A DNA stretch of 64,000 bases from an uncultured Acetatifactor sp. (GTDB lineage Bacteria; Bacillota; Clostridia; Lachnospirales; Lachnospiraceae), in the NCBI GenBank assembly GCA_910577185.1, contig CAJTLR010000013.1:1-64000 (forward strand), written 5' to 3'. Shown here piece after piece: positions 1 to 5,854 of the stretch. Below the pieces are notes generated by a model. That model saw only the letters and a list, made by a program, of their open reading frames with translations, did no database searches and had not been told where the DNA came from. Within the stretch, counting starts at the first letter, position 1, and each line of letters starts with the position of its first letter. The position numbers and the translations under genes are program-made.

Positions 1-14
1 CAGGATTCTTTTTT

Positions 15-88
15 ATGCGCAGGCCCGTACAAAAGTGCGACTTATGCCGCTAAAGCGGCGTACGGGCCGCGCGGCGAGTAGAGGAGAA
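15..88 (+). repeat. Terminator-associated structured repeat, copy 1 (3'-truncated)
   Basis: It starts with ATGCGCA right after a T6 run (9-14). A 9-bp outer stem (22-30 with 60-68) encloses a 5-bp inner stem (46-50 with 55-59) with a 4-nt loop. The conserved GCGCGGCGAGTAG follows at 69-81. Copies near 10,769 and 35,713 have the same architecture and flanking motifs but different stem bases. This copy loses the similarity after GGAGAA, so it lacks the 3' CTACTCG arm. The gene whose terminator would precede it lies outside the window. Confidence 0.75.
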
Positions 89-249
89 ACGGCGCAAATG
101 AAAATTTTTTGCCTGGAATTTGCCGCTGAAATATTTTGCTGCCGGCATATATGGGATACAGTATTCTAATGAATGTCCGGGTGCGGTGTGAGAGCTCCCG
201 GGCAGACGCAGAGGAAACGTATCATATGCGGAATACAAAGGAGAAAACC

Positions 250-849
250 ATGGGAAAACGATATGGGTATGTACGGGTAAGTACCAACGAACAAAACGAA
301 GGCAGACAAATGCTGGCCATGAATACGGTGCAGGTGCCGAAGCGGAATATTTACATGGACAAACAGTCCGGCAAGGATTTTGAACGTCCCATGTACCAGC
401 GGATGCTGAAGAAAATGAAGACGGATGACGTGCTTTACATCAAGAGCATCGACCGGCTTGGCAGGAATTATGAGGAGGTGCTGGAGCAGTGGAGACTGCT
501 GACCAAGGAGAAAAAAATCGACATTGTAGTGTTGGACATGCCGTTGCTGTATACCAGGAGGGGCAAAGATTTAATGGGCACTTTCCTGAGTGACATTGTG
601 CTGCAGGTGCTGTCCTTTGTGGCGGAAAACGAAAGAAAGAATATAAAAGAGCGGCAGAAAGAAGGGATTGAAGCTGCCAGGAAGAGGGGCGTGCGGTTCG
701 GCAGGCCCCGGAAGCCCGTGCCGGAGAATTTTAACCAGGCTTACGGAAGGTGGGTTTCCGGGGAAATAACGGGACGGGAGGCGGCTGTACAGTGTAACAT
801 GCCGATATCTTCTTTTTACAGATGCGCGGGGTACATGGAAGAACGGTAA
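250..849 (+). CDS. Serine recombinase (resolvase/invertase family)
   Basis: This 199-residue site-specific DNA recombinase has an N-terminal resolvase domain (about 1-135) beginning YGYVRVST, in which Ser11 is the expected nucleophile. The SIDRLGRNY motif supplies the conserved arginines. A long connecting helix leads to FGRPRK and a C-terminal helix-turn-helix (about 150-199), so the protein has resolvase/invertase size and is not a large serine integrase. The start at 250 is chosen because GGAGAA lies just upstream; the frame is open from 136, but those 38 residues do not resemble the family. It is convergent with the DUF4317 gene. Its target sites are not apparent, and I found no invertible segment bounded by inverted repeats beside it. 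It could belong to a degraded mobile element or act on a distant site. Confidence 0.85.
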   Translation: MGKRYGYVRVSTNEQNEGRQMLAMNTVQVPKRNIYMDKQSGKDFERPMYQRMLKKMKTDDVLYIKSIDRLGRNYEEVLEQWRLLTKEKKIDIVVLDMPLLYTRRGKDLMGTFLSDIVLQVLSFVAENERKNIKERQKEGIEAARKRGVRFGRPRKPVPENFNQAYGRWVSGEITGREAAVQCNMPISSFYRCAGYMEER

Positions 850-850
850 T

Positions 851-881
851 CGGGTGATATATTATCGAATATCCGTTTTTT
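851..881 (+). terminator. Possible intrinsic terminator after the recombinase
   Basis: GATAT (856-860) pairs with ATATC (869-873), with extra C/G pairing outside a bulge, followed by a T6 run (876-881). The stem is weak but lies 2 nt after the recombinase stop. Confidence 0.4.
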
Positions 882-916
882 GTCCATGACCACAGAAGTT
901 CCCGGAATCGTGGATG

Positions 917-2176
917 CTATGATTCTGTATCCTGCAGGCTCCCGTCAGCCTCACCCCTGCTTTCCGCGGAGGTTTTCACATTGATGCCGTTTACCACCAC
1001 ACCGCCGTCCAGAGCAATCACAAGGCATTCCCTGCCATCTATGCTACGTGTCTGTACCAGGTCGGTCCGATCGGGATTTACCTTGACAACTACATCCGGT
1101 GTTTTCACTTCAAAGGTTCTGGTATTCATGACATTGTTCATGAGCAGGGAAGCGCTTTCCCCGGCTGTCTCGTCATAATGTCTGTCAAATTCCGACAAGC
1201 GGTCATTGGCCACGCCAATGTCGGCCAGGATGGTTTTGACCTCGTTTTTATCCAGTACCAGAGGTTCCGGGGCTTCCTTCTGTTCCTGGGCCAGTTCGGT
1301 AAATTTGTCGTGGATATTTTTCACCATCTCCAGGCCGCAGTCCTCGCCCAGCGTGTCTTCGATCAGCGCCTGGAAGGTTTCCTTCTGGCTGTCTGCGGAC
1401 AGGGGCAGGGTACAGCCGGTGAGCTGTTCCACAAAATCCGGCCTTAATTCTTCCGCGTTTTTGGAATAGTACAGAATGCTGTGAATATCGGCGCTTCTGT
1501 CCTGGAAGGCAGGGAAGAGGAATCCGGTTTCCGGGAGGGATACCACCCAGTCCCGGTTGCGGTTGTGGAAGGTATTTTCCTCCGCGTCATAGCTTAAGCC
1601 CGGCTTTGATAATTCCACGGGACAGATGCAGGATAATATGTATTCGTAGATTTCGTCGGAGGCATCCTCCATCTCAATGCCATCCGTGGTCTTTCCGGGC
1701 ACATCATAGACATCATGGACAATGAGAATGAGATAATTTCCCACATAGTCATAATTCTCAATAATTTTGTCGTAATATTCCGATAATATATCATCGTCTT
1801 TCAGCTTGCTGTCCCTGAGGCGGAGCAGGAATTCATGGGCGTTTTGAGAAACGGCATCTTCCGCAGGAGCCGGAATAAGGGTTTCCGGGTCTGCGGAAAG
1901 GGCGGCATCCGGTCCGCTCTCCGGAAGCATGCCTGCCATTTCCAGGGCAAGGGGGAACTCCAGCGTCAGAAGGTTGCGGCCCGGGGAGCCGGAGAGCACT
2001 TTGCGCAGAATTTCAAAATATTTGAACATATCTTCCTCGGGCAGGGCCAGGAACGCCTGCTTTAGTTCCGTTTTCTTATTTTTTTCCCCATCCACATAGC
2101 AGCCGCAGATGCGTGTGATGGAACAGTTTTTCGGTGTGAGTAATTTTTTGATTTCGGATGTTTCCTGTTTTGTCAT
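917..2176 (-). CDS. DUF4317 family protein
   Basis: A 419-residue cytosolic protein of the DUF4317 family, which I recognise from the N-terminal pattern of a basic helix followed by TRICGCYVDGEKN. The family is common in Lachnospiraceae and has no established function that I know of. No signal peptide, membrane segment or nucleotide motif is visible; the protein is acidic and helical with a more beta-rich C-terminus (about 330-400). A GTG at 2185 is in frame, but the ATG at 2176 sits 6 nt after an AGGTG ribosome site, so 2176 is preferred. It is divergent from mscL, with about 270 nt between them. Confidence 0.85.
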   Translation of the reverse strand: MTKQETSEIKKLLTPKNCSITRICGCYVDGEKNKKTELKQAFLALPEEDMFKYFEILRKVLSGSPGRNLLTLEFPLALEMAGMLPESGPDAALSADPETLIPAPAEDAVSQNAHEFLLRLRDSKLKDDDILSEYYDKIIENYDYVGNYLILIVHDVYDVPGKTTDGIEMEDASDEIYEYILSCICPVELSKPGLSYDAEENTFHNRNRDWVVSLPETGFLFPAFQDRSADIHSILYYSKNAEELRPDFVEQLTGCTLPLSADSQKETFQALIEDTLGEDCGLEMVKNIHDKFTELAQEQKEAPEPLVLDKNEVKTILADIGVANDRLSEFDRHYDETAGESASLLMNNVMNTRTFEVKTPDVVVKVNPDRTDLVQTRSIDGRECLVIALDGGVVVNGINVKTSAESRGEADGSLQDTES

Positions 2177-2445
2177 GGAATTCACCTCATAACTTTTATT
2201 TACGGCCCTGTGGAGTCTTTCTCCAGGCCGTCAGGCCGGGGAATATCCGGGCAACAGTAACAGTATATACCAAAAATTCTGAATGGGCAAGTACACAAAT
2301 TGCTTGTGGAGGAAGAATTATTGTGTTACTATTATTCATAACAGTCAAATGGCCCCGAAGCGGGGGTTTGTTGTTGGTAGGAAAAAGGAGCCGGATCCGG
2401 CAGGCGTTTTTCCGGCAGAAACCGGACAGAAAGGCAGGAAAATAA

Positions 2446-2943
2446 ATGAGCAGGAAAGACAGGGAAAAGGAATCCCGCGGAAAAGGTTTTATCGCGGAGT
2501 TTAAGAAATTTATTACCCGGGGCAATGTGCTGGATATGGCAGTGGGTGTGATTGTGGGCGGTGCGTTTACCTCCATTGTGACTTCCCTGAACCAGGATAT
2601 TCTCACGCCCATACTGGGAATTTTCGGGGGAACGGATTTCAGTTATCTCACATTGACCCTGGGCAGCGGGGAGAACGCGCCCGTACTGAATTACGGAAAC
2701 TTTATCACGGCCATCATCAACTTTCTGATTACGGCGCTGGTGATTTTCTGCCTGATCAAGGGGATCAATGCCATCGGGGAGAGGGTGAAAAGAAAAGAAG
2801 AGGAGGCCCCTCCTGCACCCGTCAGCAGGAAATGTCCCTATTGTCTCAGTGAGATTGCGCTGGAGGCCACAAGATGCCCCCACTGTACTTCGCACCTGAC
2901 AGAAGAGGGGAAAGACTCCTCCAAAGCGGCGCGGGAAAACTGA
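2446..2943 (+). CDS. mscL: Large-conductance mechanosensitive channel MscL with C-terminal zinc ribbon
   Basis: This 165-residue pentameric membrane channel releases solutes on hypo-osmotic shock. The N-terminal amphipathic helix and TM1 are visible at about 15-45 (FKKFITRGNVLDMAVGVIVG), followed by a periplasmic-side loop and TM2 at about 85-110. The usual MscL is 130-150 residues. Here the cytoplasmic tail continues into CPYC...CPHC (about 125-145), a four-cysteine zinc-ribbon pattern. AGGAAAATAA precedes the ATG. The TPR lipoprotein gene follows at 3033 on the same strand. The channel assignment is certain; the role of the zinc ribbon (assembly or partner binding) is inference. Confidence 0.93.
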   Translation: MSRKDREKESRGKGFIAEFKKFITRGNVLDMAVGVIVGGAFTSIVTSLNQDILTPILGIFGGTDFSYLTLTLGSGENAPVLNYGNFITAIINFLITALVIFCLIKGINAIGERVKRKEEEAPPAPVSRKCPYCLSEIALEATRCPHCTSHLTEEGKDSSKAAREN

Positions 2944-3032
2944 CGGCAAGCGGAATCTTGACTGCGGAAAACAAATGGGAAGGCCGGGCAGTGGTTTTGA
3001 CTGTGCACGGGAAAAGACAGGAGAGGCAGAAG

Positions 3033-4082
3033 ATGGCCGGAATCAGAAAAAAGACATTAGTGATGTCAGTGTGTGCGGCACTGATGGTGACGCTGGCAGG
3101 CTGCGGCAGAGCGGGAGAGAGGACCCAGGGCGCCATGCAGCTGATACAGAACCTGGATTACCAGGGAGCGCTGGAACAGCTGGCCCTGGCAGAGGAAAAC
3201 GGTGAAAATACCAGACTGGTCAACAGGGCCAGGGGCATTGCCTATATGGGGCTGACGGATTATGAGCAGGCTGCCGTATTTTTTGAAGAGGCCCTGGCGG
3301 GAAGCAGCGGTCTGGTGCAGAATGTGGATTACGACCTGAATTATTATCTGGCTGCCGCTTACACCAAGAACGGGCGTTTCCAGGAAGCGGAGGAAATATA
3401 TGACGCGGTGCTTGCCCTGCGCTCCGGGGAGAAGGACGCTTATTTCCTGCGCGGAAATGTGCGCATGGCGCTGGACGATTATGAAGGGGCAAAGGCGGAT
3501 TTTGAAAAAGTCATCTCCATGGACCCCAAAAACTACGACAGGCTGATTGAAATTTTTGAGGTCATGGATTATTTCGGCCATGGGGAAGAAGGACGCGAAT
3601 ACCTGCGCGCCGCCCTGGATGCCGGGGACACCGGTATGGACCAGTATGCCAGGGGCCGCATTCATTATTATCTGGGGGATTACCAGAGCGCCTGCCTGGC
3701 GCTGGAGGAGGCCAGGGAAAAAGGCGGTGTGGAGAGTTACCTGTACCTGGGCAGGGCTTATGAGGCCACCGGGGACTACAATTATGCCGCCAATGTGTAT
3801 AACAGCTATCTCGAAAAAAATGAGGGGAACGCGGAACTGTACAACCAGCTGGGTTTGTGTGAAATGACAAGGGGAGAGTACCGCAATGCCCTGGGGGCAT
3901 TCCAGGCGGGAATGCAGCTGGAGAATACCACTATGATGCAGACCCTGTCCTTCAATGAAATCGTGGCATATGAATATCTGGGAGAGTACATGCAGGCACA
4001 TGTGCTGATGGAAAATTATCTGAAAAATTATCCGGATGATGAACAGGCGAAACGGGAATACAAATTCCTGTCCACCCGGTAA
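3033..4082 (+). CDS. TPR-repeat lipoprotein
   Basis: This 349-residue protein has a lipoprotein signal: basic N-terminus, hydrophobic core and lipobox LAGC with Cys24 as the lipidation site. The rest is helical tetratricopeptide repeats from about residue 40 to the end, with recurring patterns such as GIAYMGLTDYEQAAVFFEEAL and YFLRGNVRMALDDYEGAKADF. It is expected to sit on the outer face of the membrane as a protein-binding scaffold. The frame is open back to 2874, but the ATG at 3033 follows GGAGAGGCAGAAG and begins the signal peptide. It may be cotranscribed with mscL. No enzymatic motif is visible and its partner is unknown. Confidence 0.88.
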   Translation: MAGIRKKTLVMSVCAALMVTLAGCGRAGERTQGAMQLIQNLDYQGALEQLALAEENGENTRLVNRARGIAYMGLTDYEQAAVFFEEALAGSSGLVQNVDYDLNYYLAAAYTKNGRFQEAEEIYDAVLALRSGEKDAYFLRGNVRMALDDYEGAKADFEKVISMDPKNYDRLIEIFEVMDYFGHGEEGREYLRAALDAGDTGMDQYARGRIHYYLGDYQSACLALEEAREKGGVESYLYLGRAYEATGDYNYAANVYNSYLEKNEGNAELYNQLGLCEMTRGEYRNALGAFQAGMQLENTTMMQTLSFNEIVAYEYLGEYMQAHVLMENYLKNYPDDEQAKREYKFLSTR

Positions 4083-4135
4083 AGGATAAAATAACACCTG
4101 AAAGTAGTCAAAATAAAAGCCCGAAAAAGCAACAA

Positions 4136-4161
4136 AACCACCGGTTTTTCAACCGGTGGTT
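4136..4161. terminator. Bidirectional intrinsic terminator
   Basis: AACCACCGGTT (4136-4146) and AACCGGTGGTT (4151-4161) form an 11-bp perfect stem with a 4-nt loop, with T-rich or A-rich flanks on either side. It lies between the convergent TPR lipoprotein and cold-shock genes and can serve both. Confidence 0.9.
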
Positions 4162-4181
4162 TTGCTTTCGCACATAGGAAA

Positions 4182-4397
4182 TTAAGCTACTACAGTTACG
4201 TTGGTAGCACGGATTTTGCTGCTGTTCTGAGGATCGCACTCGGTATCAAATGTTACCTTCTGGCCTTCCTCCAGAGATTTGAAGCCATCAGCGTTAATGG
4301 CAGAGAAATGTACAAAAACTTCTTCCCCTGTAGCATCATTTGTGATGAATCCGTAACCCTTCTGTGCATTAAACCATTTTACTGTACCGTTATTCAT
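4182..4397 (-). CDS. csp: Cold-shock protein, CspA family
   Basis: This 71-residue single-domain OB-fold nucleic-acid chaperone has RNP1 (KGYGFITN) and RNP2 (VFVHFSAI) and is the usual size for the family. The ATG at 4397 lies 7 nt after a perfect AGGAGG (4405-4410, read on the minus strand). The frame runs further upstream, but those residues are translated leader. It is a single-gene transcript: a consensus promoter lies about 150 nt upstream and the long 5' leader can fold, as is typical of csp genes whose mRNA structure responds to temperature. Paralogues are common, so a specific csp letter is not assigned. Confidence 0.96.
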   Translation of the reverse strand: MNNGTVKWFNAQKGYGFITNDATGEEVFVHFSAINADGFKSLEEGQKVTFDTECDPQNSSKIRATNVTVVA

Positions 4398-4457
4398 TTT
4401 GGTACCTCCTTTATAGTAATGTAATGTTAATAGGATTCTAAATACTGGCAAAAAAAT

Positions 4458-4511
4458 CACATATTTTTGTAAACTAGCATTAAAAGTAATAGCAACTTAC
4501 AAAAATATGTG
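4458..4511 (-). promoter_or_regulatory. Terminator-like hairpin in the csp 5' leader
   Basis: A perfect 15-bp inverted repeat (4458-4472 with 4497-4511) encloses a 24-nt loop. Read on the minus strand, the second arm is followed by a run of T, as in an intrinsic terminator, but 60 nt before the csp start codon. The stem is A/T-rich, so its stability should depend strongly on temperature. It may be an attenuator or thermosensor. Confidence 0.65.
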
Positions 4512-4543
4512 AGTTCAATGACTTTCATTTAGAATACGGTTGC

Positions 4544-4573
4544 AGTATACCACTAGCTCATAAGCAATGTCAA
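4544..4573 (-). promoter_or_regulatory. Sigma-A promoter of csp
   Basis: On the minus strand, TTGACA (4573-4568) and TATACT (4549-4544) are separated by 18 nt, a near-consensus vegetative promoter. Transcription would start near 4537, giving a leader of about 140 nt. Confidence 0.85.
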
Positions 4574-4657
4574 CACTTTTTTTCAAAATTAATGCATATG
4601 TTTTTTCCGGACAGGGAAAACTTGGTAGAAAGAACAGGGAAAAGAGAGGTAATTACA

Positions 4658-5293
4658 ATGTTTCTGAGTGTAATGTGGCTGATGACGGCGATGGTGGCAG
4701 GTTTTATGGTGGGCAGAATTTCCATGTACGGCTGGGGGGATGGGGAAGAAGAAACCTCCGAAAAGGAAGAGGCGGCCAGGGAGAGAAAACCAGGAAGACG
4801 GGGGAAGGGACACCGGCAGCAGGAAGAAAGTATCTTCTGTTCCGTGGGAAGTCCGGTATCCGGCGAGATTACGATGCAGAAGGAAGGGGAACATCCCATG
4901 GTGATGATCTATCCGGACTCGGACAGACTCTATGCCCCGGCGTCCGGTAAAATTACAAAATTATTTCCCATGGGAAATGCCTTCTGGTTTACCACGGAGT
5001 CCGGAATGGAGCTCTATATTCAGGCGGGGGAGGTAAATGACGAACTGCTGTCATGTTATTTCCGGCCGAGAGTGATACAGAATGAAGTGGTAAGCAAGGG
5101 AAAGCTTCTTCTGGAGTTTGACAGATGGGGGCTGGAGGAGGAAGGCGTATCCGCGGCCGTGTCCGTGCAGGTGGAGCACTGCCTCTATGGCGGTGACATA
5201 CGGCTGGTGGAAGGGGAACACGTGGGAGCCGGGGAGGATATCCTGCAGGTGCGGGAGGGCTTCGGAAGGGAAGCGGTATCCGTGTGCGGATAG
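4658..5293 (+). CDS. Membrane-anchored EIIA-Glc-like protein lacking the phospho-histidine
   Basis: This 211-residue protein has one N-terminal membrane segment (about 2-22), a charged linker (25-57) and a domain resembling the glucose-type PTS EIIA fold (about 58-200). Matching family landmarks are a P..G.I start, YAPASGKIT, the GMELYIQAG strand and a KGKLLLEFD segment. In true EIIA the last strand reads LIHIG and the histidine accepts phosphate. Here that position is Gln122, and the second active-site histidine region reads TTESG. It is therefore unlikely to be a phosphocarrier and may be a regulatory or binding relic. GAGAGG precedes the ATG at 4658. No PTS permease is nearby. The fold is seen by pattern only. 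Confidence 0.62.
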   Translation: MFLSVMWLMTAMVAGFMVGRISMYGWGDGEEETSEKEEAARERKPGRRGKGHRQQEESIFCSVGSPVSGEITMQKEGEHPMVMIYPDSDRLYAPASGKITKLFPMGNAFWFTTESGMELYIQAGEVNDELLSCYFRPRVIQNEVVSKGKLLLEFDRWGLEEEGVSAAVSVQVEHCLYGGDIRLVEGEHVGAGEDILQVREGFGREAVSVCG

Positions 5294-5330
5294 CAGGCAG
5301 TAGGTGTAACAAAGAATGATAGAAATGATA

Positions 5331-5383
5331 TTGACAAATACCCCCATAGGGTATATTATAACAATATACTCCATGGGGGTATA
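5331..5383 (+). promoter_or_regulatory. Copper-responsive promoter with two CsoR-like operators
   Basis: TTGACA (5331-5336) and TATTAT (5354-5359) have a 17-nt spacer. The spacer carries the palindrome TACCCCCATAGGGTA (5339-5353), and a second related site with ATAC...GGGGTAT arms lies at 5365-5383. G/C tracts flanked by TA..TA are typical of CsoR boxes. The first site lies between -35 and -10 and the second over the start region, a layout suited to repression by the downstream regulator. Confidence 0.85.
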
Positions 5384-5425
5384 CTTTATCTATACGCAGA
5401 CTGATGAGAGATAAAGGGGATCCGG

Positions 5426-5824
5426 ATGCAATGCCGGTTTTCTGACGAAGACCGGAAAGAAGAATATGGAAAGGATAGAAAAGCTATGGGGGGAAACACT
5501 ACAGAGCAGGAAGCGCTGAAGGGGGTAGAAACTTGTGAAGGCTGTCACCAGAAAGCCACGCCGCGCCGGGAGGGAGACCTGAAGCAGCTGAAGAACCGCC
5601 TGAACCGTATCACGGGACAGCTGAACGGCATTGGGAAGATGCTGGAGGATAATCGTTACTGCGGGGACATTCTGGTACAGGTGGCTGCCGCGGAGAGCGC
5701 CCTGCAGTCTTTTGCATGGATGATTCTTCAGGAGCATATGAAGACCTGCGTGGCGGAAGAAATCCGGAAGGGAAATGACGCCGTTGTGGAAGAAACAGTA
5801 GAGTTGATGAAAAAATTAAAATAG
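5426..5824 (+). CDS. csoR: CsoR-family copper-sensing repressor
   Basis: This 132-residue all-helical DUF156/CsoR-type regulator binds operator DNA and releases it on Cu(I) binding. The family ligand triad is present: Cys79 (RYCGD), His104 and Cys108 (EHMKTC). The helical core RLNRITGQLNGI at about 58-69 is typical. An extra N-terminal stretch of about 48 residues with a CEGCH motif is unusual and might bind metal. AAAGGGGA precedes the ATG at 5426; an internal ATG at 5486 would give a shorter form. The next gene is copA, and two CsoR-like operators overlap the promoter, so it probably represses its own operon. Confidence 0.92.
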   Translation: MQCRFSDEDRKEEYGKDRKAMGGNTTEQEALKGVETCEGCHQKATPRREGDLKQLKNRLNRITGQLNGIGKMLEDNRYCGDILVQVAAAESALQSFAWMILQEHMKTCVAEEIRKGNDAVVEETVELMKKLK

Positions 5825-5854
5825 TAGGAATTATTGAGAAAGGATATATTTAAT

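Noticed and set aside
136..249. Upstream extension of the recombinase
   Set aside because: The 38 extra residues do not match the family, and a good ribosome site lies before the ATG at 250.
250..849. Invertible promoter segment next to the serine recombinase
   Set aside because: I looked for inverted repeats flanking a promoter near the gene and saw none.
2353..2365. CCCCG-AAG-CGGGG hairpin before mscL
   Set aside because: The stem is short and followed only by a GTTTGTTGTT stretch; not enough to call a terminator or switch.
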